Origin: Rutstroemia sp. NJR-2017a BVV2
Taxonomy: Eukaryota > Ascomycota > Leotiomycetes > Helotiales > Rutstroemiaceae
Reading direction: 5' to 3'
DNA length: 64,000 bases
Assembly: GCA_002946415.1 (NCBI GenBank)
Contig: NJPS01000067.1
Span: forward strand, 496,001-560,000
The notes under the pieces are model-generated. The model was not told the DNA's origin, did not search any database, and saw nothing but the letters and a program-made list of their open reading frames with translations. A program made the position numbers and the translations under genes. Positions 21,987-34,854 of the stretch are shown here, piece after piece. Each line of letters begins with the position of its first letter. The stretch's first letter is position 1.

Positions 21987-22663
21987 ATGTACTCACTGGC
22001 TCCCTCCCCCACATCCACCACCATGAGCAGCGCCATGCCCGCCGCAGCCCTCTCGTCCGACGTCTCCGCGCCCTCCATCTTCCGCTACATCCTCGGCTTC
22101 CTGCTCATCGGCGTGGCCTGGGGCTTCACGACTCCGTTCATCCGCGCCGCCGCGCGCACGCATCAACCGCCCGCGCACCCCATCCTGCAGTCCCCGGGCG
22201 TGGCAAACAGCTTCGTGAAGAGGAAACTGTACGGCGCGTTTTTCGGCGTCGTCGATCTTTTGAGGAACCCGAGATATGCTATTCCGCTGGTGGTTAATTT
22301 GACGGGAAGTATTTGGTTCTTCTTGTTGATTGGACAGGCTGGTGAGTGGTTTGCTTATTTGATATGATGTCCTTGTTTTCCCTTCTTGCTTGGGAGAGAA
22401 AAGACGGCAGCTGAGGAGGGAGTGGACTAATCAATCAATTATCGACAGAATTGTCCCTAACCGTTCCCATCACAAACTCCCTTGCTTTCCTGTTCACAGT
22501 TCTCGGAGAATGGTGGGTAGAGAGGAAGGTGATCAGTCGTGGTGAGTTCCCTACCCATCTTTATAAAACAAACTGAAAGCTGATGAATGCGCGAGATACG
22601 TGGATTGGTATGATCCTATCATTATGTGGTATTGCTCTTTGCGTACAAAGCAAGACGGGGTGA
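21987..22663 (+). CDS. TMEM234-like four-helix membrane protein, 171 aa
   Basis: Small integral membrane protein of the TMEM234 family, a relative of EamA/DMT-type transporters; function unknown. Exons: 21987-22341, 22449-22541 and 22596-22663. Introns of 107 and 54 nt (GTGAGT donors) join in phase. Four hydrophobic segments: YILGFLLIGVAWGFTTPFI, YAIPLVVNLTGSIWFFLLI, LTVPITNSLAFLFTVLGEWW and IGMILSLCGIALCV. The family hallmarks are the G-x-x-W-G-x-T-x-P-F motif in helix 1, N-L-T-G-S in helix 2 and L-S-L-T-V-P-I-T-N-S-L-A-F in helix 3. A second in-frame ATG at 22023 could be the true start and would remove 12 residues. Confidence 0.85.
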
Positions 22664-23317
22664 ATTAGCTCTGGTTGAACCAGATGAAGATGACTTTGGC
22701 ACTACCCTGGTTGAAACGTGTGGGGTAAATTGTACTTGTGTAGTTTGGGGGTACTTCCGTATCTCAGCTTGACATTGGGGTGGATCTCTGTTCTTGGTTA
22801 CGTACTACATTCAGCTGAGCTTGGTTCGGACTAAGTCCACATTAGTAAGGGTAGCACTCATCACCACGAATTATTTTCTCCAATCATATCATTTTGATGA
22901 ACTTCGGTTTATAATTACTATTAGCAGAGCCAGCTCTATGCCCCAACTCTACTCTATCGTCTGTCTCGTACAAGAGGTAAAGAGACGACTGGACCACCAG
23001 GGTCAGTCAAATTCCAAAGTGAACGCCAATCCCATGCCAATGCCCTCCCAATTTTTTTTTTGAAGACATAATGAAAAACCGTAACCAATCCCACGCCTGT
23101 GCCAGCCATTCATACATTACTGTCGTTTCCTTATGAGACCGTTGCTCATACTCTCATCCATACGTCGTCCTCGACGTCCAACCTGAGTGATTCTGTTAGT
23201 ACATCCATCTCTTTCTCTGAACTTCACGTTCACCCCTAGTTCACGCCCCCCTGAGATTCTCTCCCATTCCAGGAGTTCATAAGGCTGGAAAAGACGGAAG
23301 CTTCTCAACGTCTAGCC
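22664..23317. other. intergenic, convergent 3' regions
   Basis: 650 bp with no gene seen. Confidence 0.4.
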
Positions 23318-24197
23318 CTAAGCCATCTCTGCACATGCCGGAGGCTTGGGTCCTCTTGCAACCACCGACCCATGCCATAATCCGAATTTCTTAAATCCGA
23401 GTAGATAGCTTCGTCTGTGATTGCTACCAATTCCTAGTAAACCGTTCATGTCAGCCGTTGTCTTTAGAGGCCGCCCACTCACAAACGAGAGTAACTGAAA
23501 CACCTAACAAAACCACGGCAAGAACCCTTGCACGTGGGGAAAACACGGGAGAGAAGTGGAGAATACTTACAGCTCGCAACTGCACATCGCACGCATTCAA
23601 CTGTTCCGCGTGTCCCGTGTGTGGTCTCTCACCCTGCAAAACCTGGTCTCGGTAACTGATCCAACGTTGGGCAGCGGCCTGTCGGAGGTAAATTTTCTGG
23701 GCTTCGTGACGGCGGGAAAAAGCATCGAGGTGGACTCTAGTTCGTGTTAGCCGAGTCCCACGGTAATACTTCCAACCGCTCGGCTCTTCTCGAGCGTTAT
23801 GAACCGAGTCGTGGAAAAACGTACTGTTGCAATTCCGCCTTAGCTTGCTCTTCCGCTCCACCTCTCACACGTGGGACGCGAGTTTCGGCAGCACAGTTCA
23901 GAATGTGTTGCCCGTCAAGTGAGCATTGCCGGAGCGCCGCCCAACCCTCGGTGTAGTAATCATCGAGATTAGAAGGTTCAGTCGGGGCGGCAGCGATGTA
24001 GTATTGGAGAGTGCGGAAATCGGAAAGAAGGTCTGCTACCCGAGCAGTTCGTTGGTCGTTTACTGGGCGTTGCATTAGTGAATGATGGGGTCAATGGGGT
24101 GCAATTGTGTGCCAATTGGAAGCTGAGGAGGAATATATTTTCCGAGACAATCATATTGTGTAGTGCGAAATAACGGTGACTTACATCCGTCCGACAT
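23318..24197 (-). CDS. hypothetical protein, four exons, about 200 aa
   Basis: I do not recognise this protein. The model uses exons 24197-24185 (13 nt), 24062-23825, 23736-23571 and 23503-23318. Supports: donors GTAAGT, GTACGT and GTAAGT; acceptors CCCAG, ACTAG and TTAG with TAAC- or TAAT-like branch sites; and phases that sum to 201 codons. The middle is Ala/Arg/Gln-rich and helical, for example NDQRTARVADLLSDF and HEAQKIYLRQAAAQRW. No signal peptide or membrane helix is evident. The last exon is the weakest part. Expression data would decide the ends. Confidence 0.45.
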
Positions 24198-25971
24198 AGT
24201 GTATGAGTTTGAAGAGAGAACCGGTGGAGATGCTTTGGTAGCTTGACCTGAGATGAATAGAAACGAAACGCGAGAGACTTGCTAAATGGAATCAAGTGGA
24301 GACAATGAAGCAAATGAAAGAGAGACTGTGCCGTTGATGTCTTGGAATAGTTGCCATCTCGGCCGTTTATATGAAGCTTTTCAAGATCGATCATGGTTGA
24401 CGTTGTTGACATTGGAACATCTCGATGATTCAGTCTAGGAGCTCAAAGTGGCTGGCTAACGGGAGGAGCTCTCAGCCAGACAAGCCAATTCTCTGACTTC
24501 ATTGGAAAATGGAGAATATTAGATGCCATTCGAGGTTACTCTCACGGTATGGAAAGCCATTTGTGTGCCCCACAGGCAATCCGGGAATTTTTCTGATATG
24601 GGTGTGCGAGCTCAAAGCTAGTTGGGAAACCCTACCTAGCTGTAGGATGTGTAGTATTGTAAGAGAGCATATGCATGGCGGCAATGGGTGATGCGGGCGG
24701 ACATCAATCCAGATAGGCATGGGCTGGGATGCGTTGTGGGTTATGGGTTCAGATGAATCTTAGGGTGGGTTCAGATGGACGAGTTTGGATGTGGTACTAG
24801 GCAGTTAGTCGGGGATGGGATTGCTGGGTTGCTGGATTGCTGGATTGCTGCTGGTGTGTTGGTAGTCGCTAGTCACTAGCTGCTAATTGCGTGGGTAAGG
24901 TTGGCAAGGTGCATACAGACCAGGTGAATACTAGAGATGACAGTGTAATGAGCAGGTAGTGGACAGCGCAACCTCGCGCTCCTCGGTCGGTTGGCGGTAG
25001 AGCCGCTTCCTGGTTCCTCATCGCGTGGTCAACAGGCATGGTCGGCTTACACACCCAGTTCAGCATTCATATTAACCGACCCGTCGATCTAAGTCCACCA
25101 CTCACTGCCCGCCAAAAACGCCAAAAACGCCAATGTAAGAATCCCATGTACAATCAGTGCTCAAAAGTTGACATTGCCCCCTGCGTTCTGGCACAGGCGG
25201 AACCAATAGCAGCTGCTGAATCTTGTCCACGACAGTGCAGGAGCTGAAGAAATGGTGGCATCTCACAAGCGGTGACTGCGCCTTTACCCTCCCTATGCTC
25301 TTGTTTTTACCGTATACGTCGGCCAAGCCCACAGGAGACATAATTTGGGATATCTTTTTGAACATAGCGGTCATCTAGCTTCCCAATGCATCTAGGTATT
25401 CCCAAATATACCCCATCGGCCCCCATCGAATTACTACTCTTGGTTCAATAATTCCCACTCCCTGTCTTATATTGGTTTGACATGTCTGCGTGTAGGGCTG
25501 CGGACTCAGTATGTCAATTGGCTTGGTCTGTTTACTCGTCCGTACCTGCGCACGCATGCACTCACACCTGCACCCTCCACCCTCCACCAATGCCACCCAT
25601 CTACACTCCTGCATTCACCCATCTAGATATCCATTATATCATCATTACTGTGATCTGATTCAAGTGTGTTTTCAGTCAAGCCACAATACGGCTATGTTTC
25701 GTTCTTTTTTACCTCAAAAGCAATGCTACATTGAGGCTAAATGGACATGCAGTGTAATCATACTTCGGACATAGAGTGATGACACAAAGATGAGAAGAGC
25801 GTAGCTGCCTTCTCGCTTATCCCTCCTCGGCATCTAGTACAAGGTCTTATCACACATTAAGATTTCATCAGGAGCTGCCCATGGCGAATAGATACGCCGG
25901 TGTTGCCGAAAACGCTATTTGTGATTGTCTCTTCTGAAAATCTTGCCCATTTTTGTAATCATGATCGACCA
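24198..25971. other. intergenic, 1.8 kb
   Basis: Between the start of the hypothetical gene and the 3' end of the proteasome gene. Short tandem TTGCTGGA copies occur near 24822-24852 and CCAAAAACG copies near 25112-25130. I see no gene. Confidence 0.4.
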
Positions 25972-27074
25972 CTAGTCCTTCTCTGCAATTGCTTGCAACC
26001 TCTCATCGATCTCATCTTCTGTCAAAGCCCTAAACCCCGGGTCTGTTCCCTCCTTGCCGTCCTTTCTTGGGCCCCCAACAATGCCAATCTCCAGTTCGCC
26101 TTTCTTGAAGTCGACGCTGAGGACTGTGCTCAGAGTTGTGATGCCTAGTTCCACTACCTCCTCCCAGCTTCCTTCCGCACAATCCTTGTTCTTGAGCTTT
26201 TTCTCCAAATGATTGAATGCCTCTTGCTGTTTCGGACCCGACGCTGTTGCTTTGTAACCAGTGTAGTAACCTGCCGGGTCACATTTGTACAATTGGGGAC
26301 CAAATTCAGAATCTAACGATATCAACGTGGTTGCAACACCATACGGTCTCATGTATGCCTAACCAAATCCCGAGTCAGCAAGATGTGCACAGTACCAATG
26401 CCAGATTGACTGGGCAATCGGATTAGGTAAGCTTACTCTTTGGGTATAGACCTGGCTGATATTGGCGATCCTCTTTGCCAGGGCATCACAAGGCATCTCG
26501 TATCCAAACTTATATCTGAACTCGGCGGCTTCACCAATAGCTCTTTGAACGGAGGCTCTTGCATCGGCAATGGAACCTGTCATGACGCATCCTACGGATG
26601 GCGACAATTGAAAAATGTGGGAAACGGATGACGGATCGATGAGCTTATCCTATATGAACCATCAATATATTAATTTGACCTTAAATAGAATCTGGGAGAG
26701 AGCGTCATACGGGAACCTTCTTTTGAGACAACACGACAGCGCAATCCTTTCCTCGGATGCCTACCGACATGATATTCGCGGCAGTGATAGCTTTGAATGC
26801 ATATTCTATCCTCGTATGAACGCAGTTAGTATATAACCCGGTGCATGTGGTGTTGGATGGGAGTATCGATAGATCGTCAAGCTGAAGATCCTACGAATCC
26901 CATGGCTTTAGTTGATCTAAATGGGTATTTGCGTACCGACTTGGTATAGTCTTCCTTGATCAGAGAAGATCGTGATATGTCTATCGTAGCCTGCGCCGCC
27001 TGTTCAGAAGCTATGTTAGCTAGAGCTCTTTTCAAGCTTGTCGAGGTTGGCGCGAGGATGGACATACCCGACAT
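25972..27074 (-). CDS. SCL1: 20S proteasome subunit alpha1 (Scl1/PSMA6 type), 254 aa
   Basis: Alpha-ring subunit of the 20S proteasome, structural and non-catalytic. Five exons: 27074-27068 (7 nt), 26999-26937, 26805-26711, 26649-26437 and 26358-25972; all phases close to exactly 255 codons. The N-terminus [20 protein letters not shown] continues YQVEYAFKAI, the alpha-subunit signature. Other alpha1 motifs are [60 protein letters not shown] and [15 protein letters not shown]. The C-terminal [12 protein letters not shown] matches the family end. Length is typical. Divergent from the WKF-domain gene. Confidence 0.96.
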
Positions 27075-27524
27075 CTTGAATTCGACAGCGAAAGGGTGTT
27101 TTTGGTATCTGCGAAGGAGGGCGGGGTGGTATCTCGAGAGCGACGTGACAGTCTCGAAGGCAACAGGTATCGTAGGTTTGGATGGAGGATGTTGATGTCG
27201 TTGAGTTCTTGCAGTTCAGACGTTCATGTACGGGTACCTTAGACCATTACACGCGGAGCTTGAAGCCTGGAACAACTAAAACGTAGAGGTAAGGTTGCCT
27301 CGTTGCTCTAGATTAAAGTAGCTTAGCGCCGGGACTAAAAGCGGCGGTTATCTTATCAATGAAAAAAGTCAAATGTCGAAGGTCAAGATTTCTATCGTGT
27401 TTCAATTGAGGTTGTTTTTGCTTGTTTTCTTTGGAATTGTCTACCAAGGCAGACCTTGCGACGTGTAAATCTCACTTCGTGCATCTGCAAGCTGCAGATT
27501 CTCAATATTTGCGAGCCTCTCACC
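27075..27524. promoter_or_regulatory. shared promoter of SCL1 and the WKF gene
   Basis: 450 bp between divergent starts. I looked for the yeast proteasome element GGTGGCAAA on both strands and did not find it. Confidence 0.5.
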
Positions 27525-28901
27525 ATGACAGCCTCATCCCCCGCGAGTGGAGGTGCGCCACGAATCCCCTCATGGAAACGATTAGGCTTAAAATTGAAGT
27601 CGGCCCAAGATTCCCCAGATCAAATTCCTCAGCTTCCCTCCATTGAATCACCAAAAGCTACTGAAACACCAGATAAGAAAAGGCAGAGAGAACCCGAGCA
27701 CGACCTATCCGTTAAGAAGCCGCGAAACTCAGATTCACTTCCTCCTGCAGAACCACGACCATCCATTATCGGCACAACGACACCTAGACTTTCACGAAAA
27801 AAATCAGTCACATTCACTCCAGAGACTAAATCACAGGACGGTGATAGCATAAAGCAATTATTTCTAGGCTGGGTTGCTGAACAGAAAGCGCAAGACGAAT
27901 TCTACGCAAGCGTGACGAATCAAGCATTTGACACTCCGCTACCACCCAAAGTTGAAGAGCAATTCGATACTACACTTCCTGAAAGCGAGCGAAGAGTAAA
28001 GAGAGTCAAAAAGGCAAAGGCAGAACCAAATACCCAGAATGTTGGTGATGCGAAGCAGTCAAAGTCCAAGAAATCGGCAAAGAAGTCAAAAGTAACGAAA
28101 CCTAACACCTCTCGTCCATTTCTTGCATACTTGAGGCACTATCACGAATCGCGCGATACGTGGAAATTCAACAAGAATCACCAAAATCACCTGCTGAAAC
28201 ACGCCTTTGATGTCAGCGTTATCCCATCTGATCACGCCCATCTACTTTACGAATACATTCGAAGTCTACAAGGTGGTGTAAGAACCAGACTTCGAGACGC
28301 TGCTCTAGCAATAAAGGTCAAAGATCAAGAAGACGGCGTTGAAGGATTTCCGGCAAATATGTCAGATAGAAACAAAAGACAGAGAGAATACGACGTGGCT
28401 ATGGGTGAGTATGTTGCGACCATGACGGCCGCGGGTGCCTCATCCCATCTTGGGTATGAAGAAGGAGTACTCATGGGTTTATCGGACTCTGCAATGAGTG
28501 GAAGAGCAGCTAAACGAATGAGATCGGAGCAAATACTTGCAGAATTAGGGTCGTCGTCTTCTGATGATACAGCAGAAACACAAACCACGGAGACTGAATC
28601 TGTGGCCACAGATGGCGAGAAACGACTGCGGTTAAATGATGGCACTGCCCAAAAAGTTGGCCGGAGACGAAAACAACGAACACTTGCCGATGTTGACGAC
28701 TCAAGCTCCTCTTCTGACTCAAGTAGTGACTCGGATGACAGCAGCTCGGAGGACGAATCATCAACACCTGGAGGTGCTTCCGGCAATTCTACCTCCAGTT
28801 CATCGAGTAGCTCCTCAGATTCAGATAGCGACGACGAAGAATCGCCTAGTGATGATTCAACAAGTAGCAGTGAAAGCGACGATACTGATGGGATTGCATA
28901 G
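27525..28901 (+). CDS. WKF-domain protein (C7orf50-like), 458 aa, single exon
   Basis: Likely nucleolar or nuclear protein of unknown function. The start at 27525 is preceded by CACC. Basic segments lie at about residues 45-75 (KKRQREPEHDLSVKKPRN) and 155-195 (Lys-rich). The WKF domain is FLAYLRHYHESRDTWKFN (about 202-219) and continues KNHQNHLLKHAFD. The C-terminal 90 residues are almost entirely Ser/Asp/Glu, a typical CK2-site tail in nucleolar proteins. Fungal members share this order of basic region, WKF domain and acidic-Ser tail. Confidence 0.85.
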   Translation: MTASSPASGGAPRIPSWKRLGLKLKSAQDSPDQIPQLPSIESPKATETPDKKRQREPEHDLSVKKPRNSDSLPPAEPRPSIIGTTTPRLSRKKSVTFTPETKSQDGDSIKQLFLGWVAEQKAQDEFYASVTNQAFDTPLPPKVEEQFDTTLPESERRVKRVKKAKAEPNTQNVGDAKQSKSKKSAKKSKVTKPNTSRPFLAYLRHYHESRDTWKFNKNHQNHLLKHAFDVSVIPSDHAHLLYEYIRSLQGGVRTRLRDAALAIKVKDQEDGVEGFPANMSDRNKRQREYDVAMGEYVATMTAAGASSHLGYEEGVLMGLSDSAMSGRAAKRMRSEQILAELGSSSSDDTAETQTTETESVATDGEKRLRLNDGTAQKVGRRRKQRTLADVDDSSSSSDSSSDSDDSSSEDESSTPGGASGNSTSSSSSSSSDSDSDDEESPSDDSTSSSESDDTDGIA

Positions 28902-29959
28902 TGAGGAAGTCTAGAACAGGGGACATAGGGGGTTGATTACCGCATGTATGTATTTTAGCATTCTAGCGACAAAAACATAAGGGAGTACTCCGGTACAACA
29001 GTGCAAGCAAGATGTTGTGACTTCGACTAGACTTATTTCTTGTGCTGTATCACGATGATGGGATTTGATACTCGTCTCAATTTTCTGCTTGGATGCCAGC
29101 CGTTTCCGCTGATGGTAGCAAGGTTACAATGTGGCTCTGGAGGACTGCCTGCCTGGGCTCCTTCGAGTTACAGAGAACTCGTTGGAGAAACACTCATAAA
29201 CAAAGGCTATGGACCAAGTCGGGATCTGTGAATATTAGACCAATGATCACTTTTTCCATGCGAGATTTTTCTTATCAAAAACACCGCTTCATGCGCCTCA
29301 TATGCAAGCACATCTAATTATGTGCGCGTGACAGCCTTAGAAGCTTCTAACGTTAGTTCAACCCTCCACTTCCTCCACTCGCTCCAGTGCTCGACATCCA
29401 CTTTTCGTTGCCAACCAATCAAGGACCTTGAATGTATCAACTTCGAAGAATCCCATTGACCAAGCTACCAAGGTAGATATGCACGACGCCATCATTAGCT
29501 TCCATTTCATCCTGCGATGTACTGGTAAAGTTGTGAGATATATAAACAGTTGCTTTTCACCGCCCATCCAACGATATAATCCTGCATGAACCTGGTGAAG
29601 GCTGCGCGATACAGTATCCACGGAGTACTGCAACCGTACGAAGTACTGTGCTGTGTGCTGAGCTACGAACAGGAAGCTTGGATCAACACAATTGGAAGGA
29701 ACGGAAACAGCTTGTTTAGGCAGGTAGCCGTGGCCGTGCTCACTTTTTTCTGTACACCTTTACCACTCACCACTCCCAACCCCTCATTCTACGAATTGTC
29801 CAAGGAAAATCTTTATCTCTTGCCAACACCATAATAATAATACGGGAATCCCTCCCCCGAAGTGTGCGGATTGTTTTAATCTTTTACGCGGGTGTACGAG
29901 GTTACCGTTGTTTGGGATTCAACGGCGAGGAGGATTCTAGGCACTGCTCTGTCTTCACA
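28902..29959. other. intergenic, 1.06 kb
   Basis: WKF 3' UTR and promoter of the membrane-protein gene. I see no gene. Confidence 0.4.
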
Positions 29960-30700
29960 ATGACGAGAGTTATTGTTTACAGCGCCGCTCTTGTGGCGTT
30001 TATCGCTGGTAAGGCATTTGCGCTTCTTCCTCTGCGACAGAGAATGATAAGACGGATTAATTGCTAACCATGGCCGTCGTCACTCACAGCAACGGCAATG
30101 ACGTTCACCTCGATTTTCATTCCAGACTGGATAACGTGGGACGTCGCAACACCGGGCGGAGGCCATGTCACCAAGACGATTGGGCTTCACCGCAGCTACA
30201 ACTCGCTGACGAATCGATACTCGCATTTCCCCCAAGACGAGGATTGTCGAGGCCCAGATAGAGGATTCTGTTCGATGTGGAGATCTGTAGGCTTCTTGAT
30301 GTCGTTCGCGGCGGTTTTGGAGTTGGTTACACTGGTGGCTTATGTTGTGATCATACTGGGAGGAAAGCAAAAGAGGGAGACTGGATGGAAGGTCCTTTGC
30401 TTCATTTTGGTATTGGTTGGAGCGGTGCAGGCAGCGAGCATGAGTATTGTGGTATGTTGTATTGAGGGAGTGGATGTCGATGGGCAATGGCTAATGACTG
30501 GAAATTAGGCATACCTCTACGACAACGACGAACAGTTCTTCCCTGGTTGGAAGCTGGATAAGGGATGGATTCTTTGCACCGTTAGTTGGTGTATTGCTAT
30601 TTTATCAGCTGCGTTCATCTCGATTTCTGCATACGCCTTCCCTCCGGAAGCTGGCTACGAACTCATACCCAGTGAACGATATGGAGGTATCTCCGGATAA
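29960..30700 (+). CDS. four-helix membrane protein, claudin/SUR7-like, 200 aa
   Basis: Exons: 29960-30008, 30090-30451 and 30509-30700; introns of 81 and 57 nt (GTAAGG and GTATGT donors). Hydrophobic helices: VIVYSAALVAFIAGATAMTF, SVGFLMSFAAVLELVTLVAY, WKVLCFILVLVGAVQAASM and WILCTVSWCIAILSAAFISI. The first extracellular loop is the largest (about 60 residues) and holds IPDWITW and the Cys pair C-x7-C (DCRGPDRGFCSM), as in fungal claudin-superfamily proteins (SUR7/PalI/Dcv1). A likely plasma-membrane location is inferred from the family; the precise subfamily is unsure. Confidence 0.75.
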
Positions 30701-31969
30701 CTTATTACGACTTGTCTACGAATCTAACATCTTAAATGTTCTCCATCGGCTTTTATATATCCAAGCAACATAGTGTGGTTCTTTGGAACGGTGATATGGG
30801 CGGGAATGGGTTTTTTTCTGCACGATTATGATGACGATGATATCTTGGGCTGGAGCATTTGGAGTGGCTGTATGAATGAATCTATGCGTATATGATTGAT
30901 GGATTTCTAATGTAATGCATGCATGCATGCTCCAAGTTAGGGGAGTTGGAATGTTCAAACCACTTTTACTTCAAGTTCTCGGTCACAATTATTCTTGAAT
31001 GTTTGGGGACATTACAGCTCGATCAATTTTCTCACTGCTTCATCGTGTGAGCCATTACATCACTTGCATGCCATCGGTGGACTGACGGCAGCTAGTGCTC
31101 AATCTAGTCAGAGTTAATCTTGAACTCTAACTGCTCGGCTTCCGGATCAGCTTCCGCCCTTTTGTCTACTCAATACGAAACCCTTTACAAACTCTTACTT
31201 GATACTAACATCACTATGGACATGATTATTGACATGATCCCGCAAAGCAAACTGCTCGGTCTGCCGTGTCTCCCTCTTCTCAACAACCAAGTCATGCACG
31301 TCACCAAATCGCGTCGTAAAATTTAGCCTCCGCGTTCAGCCCTTTCCTATACGTATACATGCTGTGGCGCTTTCTTTCCCCTTTCATCCCCTCTCACGCT
31401 ACACAACATGTCAAATAGCGCAACCAAACTTATCCCTCCTTTTGAAGAAATAACCCAACGTCAGCGCTATGCCGAATCTCCCTTCAACATAGCCAGCCAC
31501 CATCTTCGTTCTAGATACACGATCCCTAGCGTATGTCGTACAAACGGACAGCTACCTGCAAACCGAGAAGCCGCGGGCCGAGGCAATGGTGAAACATCAT
31601 GTATGTAGGCAAAAGAGGCGAGAGCGAGATGCATGGCGAAGACAGCAGAGCCACCTGAAACTAGCAGGCAAGAGGGCGACTTGTGGAAAATTAGGAAGCG
31701 AGAGTTCAGCTCATCACTATGAATGGTGTGCATCGTGCTAAAAAGGAAACGAGGAGACCATTGAGTATCGTCAAATGCTCTCTCTTCATTGCTTGAAGCT
31801 AAGACCTGGTATTCATAACACATCACATCAACGCCCAGAATGCCTGCCCCCGTGTCTGCCATTCATTTCAGTCCGTACCATTCCATACCATACCATACCA
31901 AACCATATGATATTGACTTTATCAAAATACAAATACGCCCTTGCCTCCGCCACTCCACCAAGCACAGAT
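30701..31969. other. intergenic, convergent 3' regions
   Basis: 1.27 kb between the claudin-like gene and GCP3. A GCATGCATGCATGC run lies near 30918. I see no gene. Confidence 0.4.
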
Positions 31970-34854
31970 CTATTTCTCCCTTCCACTGTCCCTCCCGCTC
32001 TCTTTGTCCCTATCCCCGTCCCTCTCCGGCCTCCTCTCCCTCCTCTCCTTTTCCTTCCCCTTACTCTTCCTCCTCACCCCCACATAAACATCATTGAAAT
32101 TCATCACCACCCCCAAGAACCTCATATCCGTATCCGGCTGATACGCCAAATCGCCCAACAGCAGCGAGATACGCGTCTTGAATACCTGTCCTAGCGACTG
32201 CAGCCGTTCTGCCAGTAGAGGGAACTCTTCTTCTTCCGATTGCAAGCTGGAGAGATTGAGATTCAGCATATTCGGATTCGGAGTGGGCGCAGCCGAGTCG
32301 GGGAAATCGTCGAGGCGGGTGGCGGGTCGGGAGGTCGAGGTTGGGCGGGAGGATATCGAGGTGGATGGGTTTTGACGACGGGAGTATTCCGTTACGGAGT
32401 AGGAGTAGAGTCCATCGACAGCATCACGGTAGGATAGCATGAGGCGTAGGATTTCGCCGAGTTGGATCATGAAAGTGTTCTCGGCGTCTGCATCTACTGA
32501 ATGTCTTTTCTTCGCGCCTAGCAATCCTTTATGTGTGATAGCGTTAAGATATTTAGTGTGCGCTCTGATAAGATCATCGAGCGTGCAGCCATCTTTGTGG
32601 ATGGCGGCTTGCAGTTCATCCCATGAAGACTCAATGACTTCGAAAAGGATGTAGTACTGGAGTTGTGCGATAAAATGTATCATCTCTGCAAGAACACCGC
32701 GGGTTTGTTTCCAGGCCTGATGAAATGCTGGGTCAGTGGAGCCTTGGAGGACTCCTCGTGCACCGGTCATACATTTGCGCCAGGTAGTGGAGAGAGCGAA
32801 TTCTACACGCTTTATGCGCCAGAGGAAATTGAAGACCTTAAGGTATTGACGATTGCCCCACTCGGTTACGACAACATCGACAGGAGCGTCAATTTTATAC
32901 TCGAGAGTGAAGCAGTCCCAGCCAATGTCGCCGTGCGAGAGCTGCAGCATGCGAGCATCGAGACGTCGAAGAACTTCGGGAGAGTCATACTGCGCGTTGG
33001 AGCCACGGATGGCGTGCTCTAGTTGGGCAGTGAGTGTATGTCGATATTGCGCACCAGCTGGGCGATCCAGATTTGAGGAAAGAGACTCCATGAGTAATGC
33101 GATAAAATCTCCTTGTCCGAGGAGGATGTAGTTCTTGAGAGCTTTAAGATGCTCAAATAGATGGAATTTCTCCGCCATTAGGTGGATGAGTCGGGCCATT
33201 GTTGTTTTGTAAGCTTCGTCAATCCATGTTTCTAACGTCGCAGTGTCCCCGTAACGCAGCTCTTTAGATGCATCTTTCGAGTACGCCTCAACCCATTGAG
33301 AATCCCCACACCCATAGCGAATGAAATTCAAAGATTTTCCAATGAGGAAGACCTTTTGAGCAAAATCTTGAGTGATGATACTTGGTACCATATCTTCATT
33401 GAGCTTATATTTGTCTTCCCAGACACTGCTCGCACCACCCCTGTTCCTGCCATCCTGGTTTTCCTGGACGGCATTGGGATCTTGCTCAGACACAAAGAAT
33501 TCGTGATATGGGTCCGACAACTCTCCGTCGTAGATCCAATGCCGAAGCATATCATAGAAAGGCCGAGTGACATGCACTAGTAAACGCTCCGCAAACGCCC
33601 CGACCATTGGGTCTCCATGTGAAGATGAGAATCCATGAATCAGCGTGATGAGCTGACCGCCCTTTTTACTTTTCGATTCCTCACTTATCAAACTCATCAA
33701 GCGAAGACCCATTGTAGCTTCACGTGTCCAAACTACACATCTTTTTAATGTCACGCCTGCCTTACCAATCCCCCCTCTAGGTTCTCGCTCGTCCAGCGAC
33801 GAAAGAGCTCGGCGGATTTGACTTTCGAGCGTCGCAACCAGACCAAGATATGATCTAAGCTCCCTAGCTATCGCAGCTCGCAAGCTTTGGCCCAGTAAAC
33901 CCCCCTCACTTGTTTGCACAAAAGAAGACAAGCTCCTGTAAAGCAATGATGGCTCAGCCAATGTGTGCAAGATGGAGATTATTGGTACTGGCAATGTTTC
34001 TGGTAGTTTGAGACTCGACTCAGAGTCAAAAGGTAAATTTGACGAAGATAGTCCTTGTAGTGTGAAGGGCAGGTCCCTCAGCAAGGCTGTTTCTGGTGGA
34101 TCGATTTCGACATAGTTTTCCGCCAGCAAAGCCGTCTTCAAGGCAACTCCTTGTTGCGCCGGAGATGCTTTGGCAAATGCTTGCTCTTCTTCCTTTCGAT
34201 CTCTTTGGCCACCTTCCCGTTCTGGTAATTTCTTCAGCCCAGCCGGCGCAAACGCATCGTCGAACTCCCGTTCGTCTCGCGATCCATAGCTTTGGGTGTC
34301 AAATGTGCCGTCTGTTTGGGGCTGCCGCCGCGAGTCTCTCAGAGGGGCTGCACTGGCTGTATCGTGAGGTTCAACGTCCTTGGTCGCTTTCTGCTTTTTT
34401 GCGGGACTCATGAAAGGGCTTGTTAAAGCTGGTGCTTGTGCTTGTGCTTGGTCTTGGTCTTGGTCTCCCAGCTGGTATAGAAAATAGAGTACTGCCCATT
34501 TTTGCTGTATAACGGGTATGGAGAGAAGTCTACTGTAAAGATTCGTAAATCGTAAGGCTTCGTTGGGGCTCGGATGTGCTTGAATTAATCGTTTCTTTAT
34601 TAGGTCGGAAGCTTGATTTACATCCGCAACAACTGCAGGAGTTTTTGAACTACAAGTATGGTCCCCAAGTCAGCAATCCTCCTCCGTAACTTGTATTCTC
34701 AAAAGAATTACCTCTTCAAGATTTCTTTCACAAACTCTACGGCAGAAAGTTCTCTCTCCTCTGCAACGGCTGGATCCTCCCCTGGTATCTCAACTTGGAA
34801 TCGGCGCACTAAGCTATCAATAGCATTGGCGATGCGGGTATTTCGTGTCGACAT
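31970..34854 (-). CDS. GCP3: gamma-tubulin complex component 3 (GCP3/Spc98/Alp6), 940 aa
   Basis: Core subunit of the gamma-tubulin small complex that nucleates microtubules at spindle pole bodies. Exon 1 is 34854-34712, the intron is 34711-34650 (GTAATT...TTGTAG), and exon 2 is 34649-31970. After a disordered stretch (about 120-200), the GRIP1 region begins near PFTLQGLSSSNLPF. It includes RSYLGLVATLE, LHWIYDG-like DMLRHWIYDGELSDPYHEFF and VFLIGKSLNFIRYGCGD. GRIP2 follows with ALKNYILLGQGDFIALLME, WDCFTLEYKIDAPVDVV, YLKVFNFLWRIKRVEFAL and LQYYILFEVIESSWDEL. The C-terminal tail is highly basic and acidic (Lys/Arg/Glu-rich). Divergent from HFI1, with one ACGCGT box 96 bp upstream of the start codon. 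Confidence 0.94.
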
